A stretch of DNA of 64,000 bases from AP-15 sp963796155 (GTDB taxonomy: Bacteria > Pseudomonadota > Alphaproteobacteria > ATCC43930 > CGMCC-115725). A program made the position numbers and the translations under genes. The notes under the pieces are model-generated. The model searched no databases. It saw nothing but the letters and a program-made list of their open reading frames with translations, and was not told the origin of the DNA. The stretch is taken from positions 136,526 to 200,525 of the forward strand of contig CAWCKT010000008.1 of NCBI GenBank assembly GCA_963796155.1. The letters run 5' to 3'. Position 1 is the stretch's first letter; each line of letters opens with the position of its first letter. This document shows positions 53,994 to 61,987 of this stretch, in pieces.

Positions 53994-54057
53994 TCGTCTT
54001 GAAAGGGGGTCAGGATCCGAAGCCCCGTTTCCTCCGCCGGGGATCATCCCGTCTCAC
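53994..54057. repeat. Direct repeat copy 2
   Basis: Core GAAAGGGGGTCAGGATCCGA then AGCCCCGTTTCCTCCGCC, matching 50981-51020 apart from a few substitutions and a small insertion. It follows the glycosylase fragment as copy 1 follows the intact gene. The region 54058-54260 has no gene I can recognise. Confidence 0.7.
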
Positions 54058-54267
54058 TGCGAACTGCACGACACCCGACGTTCCCGTCCTCGCCTCCGAC
54101 CGAGGAGTTTCGACCGTTTCCAGGCATTCGGACCACATCTCTGCACCTCCTAACCAATTGAAATCTATGTATCCAATCTGCTGTGTGAAATTCTTAAATG
54201 GCCGTACACTTCGGTTTCCCTAACACAATGGTAACGGCGATATTCATGGGAGATACCGCCATGGCAC

Positions 54268-54345
54268 GTGAATTTGACCAAAGAGGAGAGCAACACGGCC
54301 CTCGTTCAGGCTGGCTTCGATCGTTGGAAAAGTCCGACCGGTGGT
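54268..54345 (+). pseudogene. Fragment of an NTF2/SnoaL-like gene
   Basis: The frame VNLTKEESNTALVQAGFDRW followed by KSPTGGPF reads like the N-terminus of an NTF2-like protein (the 'LVQ.GFDRW..GTGGPF' pattern). The sense ends after about 27 codons. It is not the same subfamily as the intact NTF2-like gene at 49953. Short evidence, so tentative. Confidence 0.4.
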
Positions 54346-54461
54346 CCGTTTGCGACGAATTCTGGCGCCGTGTGTCTCCATAGCGTTAGACGCTGACGCT
54401 GGACGCATCTAAGCCGACCTTGTCAAGGTGTAAGATCTATGAAAGCACTGGGATATATCTT

Positions 54462-55109
54462 ATGTGGTCGGTCAACTCGCTGAAGGAATGGCACGATTTC
54501 TATGTTTTGATAGGAACGGCAGGAGCAACCTTGCTTGCTTTGCTGTTCGTTGCCGTTTCGCTAGGCGCCGGTTATTTGACCGAAGAGCACCAGCTGGCGA
54601 CGCGAACGTTCATGAGCCCGGTAGTCGTCCATTTCACTAGCGTGTTCTTTGTGTCGGCCGTCGCTTTATTCCCATGGCATCAACCTAAATTCTTCGCAGC
54701 GCTGATTGGCGCCACTGCTTTGATCGGTGCAATCATCTCGACCTACATCACGATCCAAGTCGTGCGCACTGACCTGACGAACTATATGGAGGACTATTTA
54801 GCCTATGGCTTGTTGCCCGACCTGAGCTATCTCGCGCTGCTCGCAAGCGCCGCGTCGATTTATTCGGAAAAGGACTTCGGGCTGACCGCGCTAGCAGGAG
54901 CTCTTTTGCTACTGGCGATCGTTAACATCCGCAACGCCTGGGACCTTACGCCTGGCTCGTCCTCGTCCCCCGCGGGGTCGTACCAGGCGCCGCAGGAGAG
55001 CCGAACGACGCCGGGGCGCACAGTCTCGGTCACCGATACGCCGGCGAAGCAGGCCCCGCGCGCGTTGAAAACGCGCACGACTCCGCCATCGCCGATGCCG
55101 CGGCTCTGA
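54462..55109 (+). CDS. Membrane protein with aberrant C-terminal tail
   Basis: 229 residues. Five predicted helices fill residues 15-165: FYVLIGTAGATLLALLFVAV, VVVHFTSVFFVSAVALFPWH, FFAALIGATALIGAIISTYI, LSYLALLASAASIYSEKD and GALLLLAIVNIRNAWDL. From residue 172 the sequence is Pro/Ser/Thr-rich (TPGSSSSPAGSYQAPQESRT) and is the antisense of a molybdopterin oxidoreductase fragment on the other strand. So the natural stop was probably lost when this gene was fused to foreign DNA at about 54945. The membrane part has no name I recognise. Confidence 0.65.
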   Translation: MWSVNSLKEWHDFYVLIGTAGATLLALLFVAVSLGAGYLTEEHQLATRTFMSPVVVHFTSVFFVSAVALFPWHQPKFFAALIGATALIGAIISTYITIQVVRTDLTNYMEDYLAYGLLPDLSYLALLASAASIYSEKDFGLTALAGALLLLAIVNIRNAWDLTPGSSSSPAGSYQAPQESRTTPGRTVSVTDTPAKQAPRALKTRTTPPSPMPRL

Positions 55110-55385
55110 GCATCGACGGGATTGATCGCCAATGACTCGCGCCCGGCAATCTTGCCGCGCGCGCTGACCGGCCCCGCACCCATCTGGCTGAGCAGGCGGT
55201 GCCGCGGTTGGCTGGAAGACAAGGTGCAGGGGCAACGCGGTCGTCTGCCCGCCGCTAAGCCACTCCGCGGGTTCGATCCAAGCCGGATGCGGCGGGCAGT
55301 CGTCATAGGCGAACCGGGCAATCTCGTCGGAATAGAGCTCGATCCGCCCTCCGGATTGAATGCGCCCTTGAAAAGAACATATCAT
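54935..55385 (-). pseudogene. C-terminal fragment of BisC/TorA-type molybdopterin oxidoreductase
   Basis: The minus strand reads FQGRIQSGGRIELYSDEIAR, DDCPPHPAWIEPAEWL, and after a shift at about 55200 SQPRHRLLSQMGAGPVSARG, GDGGVVRVFNARGACFAGVS and RPGVVRLSCGAWYDPAG. This is the molybdopterin-guanine-dinucleotide-binding end of a biotin-sulfoxide or TMAO reductase-type enzyme. Over 600 residues are missing. Its 3' end is overrun by the membrane-protein gene on the opposite strand. Confidence 0.8.
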
Positions 55386-55868
55386 GAATCCATATGCCGG
55401 GATTGTTTGCCCGGAAGCGCGCCGATGCCGGAAATCGTAAACAATTCCTTCTGCCTCGCTCGTGTCCGCTGCTTTTCCGGCGGGGAATTGGGGCTTATCA
55501 ACAACTTGCTCCTGATCTCTGTTCCGCGCGTACGCGCGGCAGCATCAAAGCATTTTATGGATTGTTTCGCTGTTATTGGGTCTTTTACAGCGGGAAACAG
55601 CGAGGCTTACGCGCTGTTATTTCGCTGATCCGGTATTCGAGAATTGAGGGATTCCGCGGCTTACGGCCAGTCCCCACTGTATTTTCGCTGCAATAACAGC
55701 GAAAACAGCGGCGCCGATCCCGCATTCAATCACGCAGCGGAAGAGTGTCTACCGAATGGCGAATATTCCTCCCATACCGATGGGGCGTCACTTCAAGCCA
55801 ATCGGTGCCGCACGGCCCGATCGGCCCTCGTCCCACCCAACCCCTCGGATGCCTAAAGGAGGTTCACG
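55386..55868. other. 483-nt non-coding region with CAGCGAAA motifs
   Basis: No gene is supported. It is AT-richer than the average here. The motif TTTCGCTG or its complement CAGCGAAA or close variants occurs several times between 55560 and 55710. A perfect 9-bp hairpin lies at 55682-55705. The region ends with the Shine-Dalgarno AAAGGAGG of the SDR pseudogene. Confidence 0.5.
55682..55705. repeat. Perfect inverted repeat in the non-coding region
   Basis: TTTTCGCTG, loop CAATAA, CAGCGAAAA. Nine base pairs with a six-base loop. Half-sites of the same motif lie at about 55565, 55590-55604 and 55607-55622. It may be a regulator site cluster or a palindromic intergenic repeat. Confidence 0.5.
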
Positions 55869-56283
55869 ATGGGCATCGAACAGAAAGTAGCTGTTATTAC
55901 CGCGCGTCGCAGGGCATCGGCGCGGCCCTCGTCAAGGCGTACCGCGACCGCAACTACCGGGTGGTCGCAACGGCGCGCTCGATCAAGCCGTCGAACGATG
56001 ACGAAGTCATCGCGGTGCCCGGCGACATCGCCGATCGGAAGACGGCCGAGCGTGCGATTTCCGAAGGCATGGCTCGATTTGGGCGCATCGACACGCTCGT
56101 CAACAACGCCGGGATCCGCCGATGCATCCCGTCGAGACCTATGCTCAGCTCGGCGCGCTGCACCCGGTCGGCCATATGGGCGAGATCTCCGACATTGTCG
56201 AGGCGATCCTCTACCTCGAAGGGGCCGGCTTCGTGACGGGCGAAATTCTTCACGTCGACGGCGGTCAGAGCGCCGGCCACTGA
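55869..56283 (+). pseudogene. SDR oxidoreductase with frameshift and internal deletion (copy B)
   Basis: ATG 55869 follows AAAGGAGG. MGIEQKVAVIT is followed by a missing G (ACCGCGCG for ACCGGCGCG) that shifts the frame; the restored frame gives ASQGIGAALVKAYRDRNYRV, EVIAVPGDIADRKTAERAIS and GRIDTLVNNAGI. It then jumps at about 56112 to the C-terminus, ETYAQLGALHPVGHMGE and GAGFVTGEILHVDGGQSAGH. About 100 residues with the catalytic Ser-Tyr-Lys are gone. Copy A at 44478 keeps the G but only the first 36 codons. Confidence 0.85.
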
Positions 56284-56341
56284 CACCGCGTGGGAGGCGA
56301 GGGTAGAGCGCCCTCGCGCCGGGCTCCAACGCAGGGAAGAG

Positions 56342-57553
56342 CTATGATGCCCTATCCATACTGCCGATATCAGCTGCCACCAGCGCGCGAGCATGGCGGA
56401 CGATCATCAGGTTTTCGTCGGTCTTTATCACATAAGCGGCGACACGGCTCTGCGACGTGCTGATGTGGGTCTCGTGTCGTTGGTTGGCCGCCTCGTCGAT
56501 CTCCAGCCCGAGCCAGCTGCACGCCCGGCAGATGGCGCTGCGCACCGGTGCGGCATTCTCGCCGACGCCGGCGGTGAAGACGATCCCGTCGAGGCCGCCA
56601 AGCGTCGTCGCGAGCGAACCGATATGGCGGGCGGTGCAATAGCAAAACACCTCGATCGCAAACCGCGCGCGCGGCTCCGCGCTCGCCAGCAGCTCACGGA
56701 AATCGGCGGAGATGCCGGAGAGCCCGAGCATGCCGGAGCGGCGGTAGAGGAGGTCGACCAGCGCTTCCGCCGACATTCCTTTCTGCTGGATCAGGTGCAG
56801 CACGACGCCGGCGTCGAGCGCGCCGCATCGGGTGCCCATCGGCAGGCCGTCGAGAGCAGTGAAACCCATCGTCGTCGCGATCGAGGTGCGGGCCTTGAGC
56901 GCGCAGGCCGAGCAACCATTGCCGAGATGCAGCACCACGACCCGTCCGTCGGCGATCTCCGGCGCGCGCTCCGGCAGCACCGAGGCGATGTATTCGTAGG
57001 ACAGGCCGTGGAAGCCGTAGCGCCGCACCCCCTCCTCGTAGAGCGCGTAGGGCAGCGCAAAAGCCTGCTCGACCTCGGGTGCGGTGCGGTGGAAAGCGGT
57101 GTCGAAGCAGGCGACCTGCGGCAAGTCGGGATTGAGGCTGAGCGCCATCTTGATCGGCGCCAGGTTGTGCGGCTCGTGCAAGGGTGCCAGCGGCACCAAC
57201 GCCTCCAGCTCGGCCAGTAATTCCGATGTGACCCGAGCCGGTCGGGAATAATGCAGGCCGCCGTGGACGACCCGGTGGCCGAGGGCCGCGAGGCGCCGCG
57301 CGCCAAGCCTCTCTCTCGCCCACGGCAACACCGCCGGCAAGACCTCGCTTGGCGTCGAGGGCGGCGCCGCGCCGAGATCCGGCGGCGGGATCGTCTCGCC
57401 GTCGGGCCCCGTGGCGCTCGCCGAGGGAGGTGCCCCCAAGCCATCCACCTGGCCGGTCAGAAGCCGCCTTTCGCCCTCGTAAAAACTGAATTTGAGCGAT
57501 GAGGAACCGGCGTTGATCACGCCGATCAGTGGCTCGCTGGCTGCCGCTGTCAT
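56342..57553 (-). CDS. ackA: Acetate kinase
   Basis: 403 residues. IGVINAGSSSLKFSFYEG, GHRVVHGGLHYS, ACFDTAFHRTAPE, LHLGNGCSACALKARTSIAT, MGFTALDGLPMGTRCGALD and VFTAGVGENAAPVR are the acetate kinase motifs, with the ASKHA fold. It interconverts acetate plus ATP and acetyl phosphate. In relatives it lies with phosphoketolase or phosphotransacetylase; neither is in this window. The first 23 codons plus start are duplicated at 58820-58887 within a chimeric mini-ORF. Confidence 0.95.
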   Translation of the reverse strand: MTAAASEPLIGVINAGSSSLKFSFYEGERRLLTGQVDGLGAPPSASATGPDGETIPPPDLGAAPPSTPSEVLPAVLPWARERLGARRLAALGHRVVHGGLHYSRPARVTSELLAELEALVPLAPLHEPHNLAPIKMALSLNPDLPQVACFDTAFHRTAPEVEQAFALPYALYEEGVRRYGFHGLSYEYIASVLPERAPEIADGRVVVLHLGNGCSACALKARTSIATTMGFTALDGLPMGTRCGALDAGVVLHLIQQKGMSAEALVDLLYRRSGMLGLSGISADFRELLASAEPRARFAIEVFCYCTARHIGSLATTLGGLDGIVFTAGVGENAAPVRSAICRACSWLGLEIDEAANQRHETHISTSQSRVAAYVIKTDENLMIVRHARALVAADIGSMDRAS

Positions 57554-57562
57554 TCCAACGCC

Positions 57563-57607
57563 TCACCCGAGGATATGGTAACCGCCGTCGATATAGATCG
57601 TGTCGCA
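57563..57607 (-). pseudogene. Possible 3' end of an enoyl-ACP reductase/SDR
   Basis: The minus strand reads CDTIYIDGGYHILG and a stop 9 nt before the ackA start. The pattern 'T..IY.DGGYHI.G' is the end of SDR/FabI-like reductases, which accompany ackA in some alphaproteobacterial operons. Only 14 codons are recognisable. Confidence 0.4.
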
Positions 57608-57688
57608 ATGGCGACCAAGACGCGCTGGCGGCCCGCCACGGTGACTGGCTTTTTCGCCACGGCGAAACCGCCTGCGATCCGTCGCAGC

Positions 57689-58498
57689 TCAGAAGATTTC
57701 CGGAATGGTTCTGAACGGGTAGTCGGTTTCCTTGTAGTCGCCGCGGTCCTGCCGTTTCGGCAGCTCGACCTTCGACCGCCTTATCTCCTCGTAGGGGATT
57801 TTGCTGAGGATGTGGGTCAGCGCGTTCAGCCTTGCCCGGCGCTTGTTGTCGGAACGAACGACATACCACGGCGCCCACGAGGTGTCGGTAGCGAGAAACA
57901 TCTCGTCACGTGCCTTCGAATACTCGTACCAGCGCGAATACGACTTGAGATCCATGTCGGACAGCTTCCAGACCTTGCGCCCGTCATCGATGCGCGCCTC
58001 CAGCCGCCTCGTCTGCTCGTCGGGACTGACCTCGAGCCAGTATTTCAACAGAATGATCCCGTCTTCGACGATGGCCTTCTCGACCCCGGGAATCATCTCC
58101 AGAAAGCGCTTGGCCTGGTCCTCGGTGCAGAACCCCATCACCCGCTCGACGCCGGCCCGGTTGTACCAGCTGCGGTCGAAGATCACGACCTCCCCGGCCG
58201 CCGGGAGATGAGGAATGTAACGCTGGGCGTACATCTGCGACTTCTCGCGCTCGGTCGGTGCCGGAAGAGCGACCACCCGGAAGATGCGCGGGCTCACGCG
58301 TTCGGTCATAGCCTTGATCGTGCCGCCCTTGCCGGCCCCGTCGCGGCCTTCGAAGACGATGCAGACCTTCAGCCCCTTCTGCACCACCCATTGCTGGAGC
58401 TTGACAAACTCGACGTGCAGGCGGGCGAGTTGCCGCTCGTACTCTTTCCGTTTCAGCTTTCCGTCGGCTGCAAGATCTCCGTTCTTCTCGTCGGACAT
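57689..58498 (-). CDS. ppk2: Polyphosphate kinase 2
   Basis: 269 residues from ATG 58496-58498 (MSDEKNGDLAADGKL). Walker A is FEGRDGAGKGGTIKAMTER, the lid region ERVSPRIFRVVALPAPTERE, and Walker B VVIFDRSWYNRAGVERVMGF; WAPWYVVRSDNKRRARLN is the end signature. PPK2 uses polyphosphate to phosphorylate GDP or ADP. It lies upstream of ackA on the same strand with a damaged 135-nt spacer; both enzymes deal with phosphoryl transfer, which may explain their proximity. Confidence 0.95.
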   Translation of the reverse strand: MSDEKNGDLAADGKLKRKEYERQLARLHVEFVKLQQWVVQKGLKVCIVFEGRDGAGKGGTIKAMTERVSPRIFRVVALPAPTEREKSQMYAQRYIPHLPAAGEVVIFDRSWYNRAGVERVMGFCTEDQAKRFLEMIPGVEKAIVEDGIILLKYWLEVSPDEQTRRLEARIDDGRKVWKLSDMDLKSYSRWYEYSKARDEMFLATDTSWAPWYVVRSDNKRRARLNALTHILSKIPYEEIRRSKVELPKRQDRGDYKETDYPFRTIPEIF

Positions 58499-58591
58499 CG
58501 GTTCCGCTCGTCGAATTTCGCTGCTAACCCATCTGCACATTAACACCGGTTCGAAATGCGGGCGATGATCGGGATCGGGGTTCTGCGACCG

Positions 58592-58720
58592 CTATGCCGC
58601 CGGCTTCATCACCTCCGCGGCGGGATGACGGGAGACGGCGGCTCGCCACGCCTGGACCAGGGTGAACAGGATCGCAATCGGGGTCACCCACGGCGTGACC
58701 GCCAACCCGCACGTCAAAAC
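58592..58720 (-). other. Short hydrophobic reading frame, possible membrane-protein end
   Basis: The minus strand reads LTCGLAVTPWVTPIAILFTL followed by VQAWRAAVSRHPAAEVMKPAA and a stop. It has one hydrophobic helix. It may be the last part of a broken membrane protein between ppk2 and the chimeric mini-ORF. I do not recognise the family. Confidence 0.3.
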
Positions 58721-58737
58721 GCTCGGCGCGCGTCGTG

Positions 58738-58887
58738 CTACTTCCACGTAAGGAAGAAGCCGATGTCGTCTGGCATTCCCCCGGGGTAGTCGGGCACTTC
58801 GGCCTTGCCCTCGTGAAAACTGAATTTGAGCGATGAGGAGCCGGCGTTGATCACGCCGATCAGTGGCTCGGTAGCTGCGTTCGTCAT
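58738..58887 (-). CDS. Chimeric mini-ORF: acetate kinase start fused to unrelated C-terminus
   Basis: A complete 49-codon frame. Residues 1-27 (MTNAATEPLIGVINAGSSSL, KFSFHEG) copy the start of acetate kinase. Residues 28-49 (KAEVPDYPGGMPDDIGFFLT, WK) copy the end of the hypothetical protein encoded at 41321-41791 (KAEVLEYPGGMPGDIGFFLT, WK). The join is exactly in frame and both start and stop codons are kept. Whether it is expressed is unknown. Neither parent enzyme activity can survive. Confidence 0.75.
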   Translation of the reverse strand: MTNAATEPLIGVINAGSSSLKFSFHEGKAEVPDYPGGMPDDIGFFLTWK

Positions 58888-59069
58888 GTCGTATGAACCT
58901 CACGGTGCCAGGCCCGAACCCCGTCATTCCCTCTCGTCGCAAGACTGGATGAACATCATCGCCTACTTCTTCCGATTTGCATGTCATACCCATCTTCGGT
59001 TATTGCGGGAGCGGTGAAGGCGCAGTTGAAACCTGCGGCGCCGGCGTCCAACCAGAGAGGACACAAGCA

Positions 59070-59483
59070 ATGAAACGCCTGACCGTCGTCTGCATAGGTG
59101 CTCTCTTGACGTTATCGGCGGCGCCAAACGCTTTTGGGTGGGGAGCGGTGACAGGACCCCGCGGCGGCGCCGCCTATCGCGGTCCGATGGGCGGGGCCGC
59201 CGTCCGCGGTCCATATGGCGGCGCTGCCGTCCGCGGTCCCTACGGTGGCGCCGCCGCTCGCGGTCCCTATGGTGGAACTGCTGTCCGCGGTCCCGTCTAC
59301 GGCGGCGGCGCCGTGTATCGCGGTCCTGTTTATGGCGGCACCGTGTATCGCCCGGGTGTCGGCTACGGCGTCGCGGCAGGTGTCGCGGTTGGTGCGGCGG
59401 CCGGTGCCGCAGCGGCCTCGACCTACTGCTATTCACCGCCCTACTGCTATCCGCCACCCTATTACCAGCCGCCCGCCTGGTAA
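59070..59483 (+). CDS. Secreted glycine-rich repeat protein
   Basis: 137 residues. Signal peptide MKRLTVVCIGALLTLSAAPN, then six to eight tandem units of the GPYGGAAVR type (GPRGGAAYR, GPMGGAAVR, GPYGGAAAR, GPYGGTAVR), then GPVYGGGAVYRGPVYGGTVY. A small glycine/alanine membrane-like helix (VAAGVAVGAAAGAAAAS) precedes a Tyr/Pro-rich end with YCYSPPYCYPPPYYQPPAW. It looks like a surface or cell-envelope structural protein. AGAGAGGACAC precedes ATG 59070. Confidence 0.8.
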   Translation: MKRLTVVCIGALLTLSAAPNAFGWGAVTGPRGGAAYRGPMGGAAVRGPYGGAAVRGPYGGAAARGPYGGTAVRGPVYGGGAVYRGPVYGGTVYRPGVGYGVAAGVAVGAAAGAAAASTYCYSPPYCYPPPYYQPPAW

Positions 59484-59547
59484 GTAGCCGCGCCGCCCTC
59501 ATGATGCACAGCTCGGGTACGCGCCCGACGGCAGGGAGCAAGACGCA

Positions 59548-61959
59548 ATGGCCGATCCCACCGGCACACAGCGCATTCACGGCTATTGCGGGCTCTGCAT
59601 CGCCCGATGCGGTGCGGTCGCGGTCGTCGAAGACGGCCGCTTCATCCGCCTCGAGCCCGATCCCGCGCACCCGACCGGCCAGGCGCTCTGCGCCAAAGGC
59701 CGCGCCGCCCCAGAGCTCGTCTATCATTCGGAGCGGCTAACCCACCCGCTCCGCCGCACCCGCCCGAAGGGCGATCCCGATCCCGGCTGGGAACGGATCG
59801 GTTGGGACGAGGCGCTGAACCTGACGGCCGCCGCAATGCGCCGGACCGCCGAGCGGTACGGGCCGGAGGCGGTCGCCTTCACCCTCTCTTCCCCCTCCAC
59901 CACCGCGATCGGAGATTCCAACGGTTTCGTCCGGCGGTTGATGAATGCCTTTGGCACACCCAACTCGAGCTTCACCCTCGACATCTGCGGTTGGGGGCGC
60001 GCCTTCGCCACCCGCTACACTTACGGCGTCGGCAGCGTCGGCACCGGCAGCGGCGGTGGTGCAATGCCGGACATTGCCAACAGCGGCGTTCTGATCCTGT
60101 GGGGGTACAACCCCAGCCACACCCGCCTCACCCATGCAACCGCCGTCGTCGAGGCGCTGAAGCGCGGCATGCGGCTGATCGTGATCGATCCGCGCCATGC
60201 GGGCCTTGCCAACAAGGCCGATCTATGGCTCAGGGTACGGCCCGGCACTGACGGCGCGCTCGCGCTCGGCCTCGCCAATTTGATGATCGAGCGCGGCTGG
60301 TACGACCGCGACTTCATCCGCAGGTGGAGCAATGGGCCGCTGCTGGTGCGAGCTGACACCGGCCGGCTGCTGACCGACCGCGACCTTACGCCGAGCGGCG
60401 ATGAACGCCGCATCCTTGCCTGGGACACTGCGGCGGCGCGGCTGGTGCCTTACGACACCGCTGCCGGCCGTTACGACGACGACCATGCGACGCTCGCCCT
60501 GGAGGGGGAGTACTCCGTCGCCACGCCGGAGGGCGAGGTGATCTGTCACCCGGTCTTTGAACTCTACGCGCGGCTCTGCCGACGCTACCCGCCTGAGACC
60601 GTCGAGGCGATCTGCTGGATCCCGCGCGCCCAGATCGAGGATGCCGCCCGGCTTATCTGGGATGCCCGCCCGGTGTCCTATTACGCGTGGAGCGGCCACG
60701 AGCAGCACGCCAACGTCACGCAGACCGCGCGGGCGATGTCGCTGCTCTATGCGCTGACCGGCTGCTTTGACCTGCCAGGTGGCAATGTGCTGCTCCCGGT
60801 GCCGCCGTCTGTGTCGATTACCGGTGAAGAGCTGCCGGCGGCGCAACATATGGCTCCAACCCTGGGGCTCGCCGGGCGCCCGCTCGGACCGGCGCGATGG
60901 AATCACGTGACGACCCGCGATCTCTACCGGGCGATCCTGGAGGGAGAACCACACCCCGTACGCGCCCTGATCGGCTTCGGTGCGAACATTCTGCTGGCCC
61001 ATGCCGACGGCGGTCATGGACGGGAGGCGCTCGCCGCTTTGGATTTCTACGCCCATGCTGACCTGTTCATGAACCCGACCGCCGAACTCGCCGATTTGGT
61101 GTTGCCGGTTGCATCGGCCTTCGAACGCGAGGCATTGAAGATCGGCTTCGAGATCAGCGAGGAGGCACAGTCATGGATCCAGTTCCGCCCGGCCGTCGTG
61201 CCGCCGCCGGGCGAAGCCCGCCCGGATACCGACATCGTCTTTGATCTCGCCACGCGGCTCGGTCTCGCCTCGCAGTTCTGGGATGGCGACATCGATGCCG
61301 GCTACCGCCACCAGCTCGCCCCGACCGGCGTTACGCTCGAAGAGTTGCGTGCGGCCCCCGGCGGCGTACGGGTGCCCTTACAAACGCGCCACGCCAAACA
61401 TGCCGAAATGGACGCGAGCGGAACGCCGCGCGGCTTCGCCACGCCGTCGCGCAAGGTCGAACTCTATTCGCAGACCTTCCTCGATCACGGCTACGCGCCG
61501 TTGCCCGATTTCCAAGAGCCACAGATCGGCCCGACAGCGCGCCCCGATCTCGCCTCGCGCTTTCCGCTTATCCTGACCAGCGCGAAGCCGACACTGTTCT
61601 GCCAAACCCAGCATCGGGCGCTGCCCAGCCTGCGCAAGCGCGCCCTGCACCCGGAAGTGGAGCTTCATCCCGCGGCAGCGCAGGCGCGCGGCGTGGCCAA
61701 TGGCGACTGGGTGTCGATCGAGACCCCGGAGGGGAGCGTGCGCGCCCGCGTCCGGCTCAACGACAGCCTCGACCCGCGCGTCGCGGTCGGCGAGCACGGC
61801 TGGTGGCAGGCCTGCCCGGAGATCGGTGCGCCCGGCTATGACCCGTTCGGCCCGCAGGGCGCCAATCTCAACTTGCTGATCGGCACCGCTGCGCTCGATC
61901 CCGTCAGCGGCACGGCGTCGCACCGCTCCTATCTGTGCGAGATCCGGCGGGCCGCCTGA
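59548..61959 (+). CDS. Molybdopterin-dependent oxidoreductase (DMSO reductase family)
   Basis: 803 residues. An N-terminal [4Fe-4S] site C14, C17, C21 and C48 (HGYCGLCIARC, ALCAKG) is followed by the molybdopterin domains; C147 in LDICGWGRAF is a candidate Mo ligand. WGYNPSHTRLTHA, VIDPRHAGLANKADLWLRVR and a C-terminal MGD domain (ILTSAKPTLFCQTQHRALPS, ARGVANGDWVSIETPEGSVR) are standard. No Tat signal is seen, so a cytoplasmic enzyme is likely. Substrate unknown. It is followed 28 nt later by an SDR and then an acyl-CoA dehydrogenase on the same strand. Confidence 0.92.
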   Translation: MADPTGTQRIHGYCGLCIARCGAVAVVEDGRFIRLEPDPAHPTGQALCAKGRAAPELVYHSERLTHPLRRTRPKGDPDPGWERIGWDEALNLTAAAMRRTAERYGPEAVAFTLSSPSTTAIGDSNGFVRRLMNAFGTPNSSFTLDICGWGRAFATRYTYGVGSVGTGSGGGAMPDIANSGVLILWGYNPSHTRLTHATAVVEALKRGMRLIVIDPRHAGLANKADLWLRVRPGTDGALALGLANLMIERGWYDRDFIRRWSNGPLLVRADTGRLLTDRDLTPSGDERRILAWDTAAARLVPYDTAAGRYDDDHATLALEGEYSVATPEGEVICHPVFELYARLCRRYPPETVEAICWIPRAQIEDAARLIWDARPVSYYAWSGHEQHANVTQTARAMSLLYALTGCFDLPGGNVLLPVPPSVSITGEELPAAQHMAPTLGLAGRPLGPARWNHVTTRDLYRAILEGEPHPVRALIGFGANILLAHADGGHGREALAALDFYAHADLFMNPTAELADLVLPVASAFEREALKIGFEISEEAQSWIQFRPAVVPPPGEARPDTDIVFDLATRLGLASQFWDGDIDAGYRHQLAPTGVTLEELRAAPGGVRVPLQTRHAKHAEMDASGTPRGFATPSRKVELYSQTFLDHGYAPLPDFQEPQIGPTARPDLASRFPLILTSAKPTLFCQTQHRALPSLRKRALHPEVELHPAAAQARGVANGDWVSIETPEGSVRARVRLNDSLDPRVAVGEHGWWQACPEIGAPGYDPFGPQGANLNLLIGTAALDPVSGTASHRSYLCEIRRAA

Positions 61960-61987
61960 ACGCGCCACTCGCGACAAGGAAATCGGC

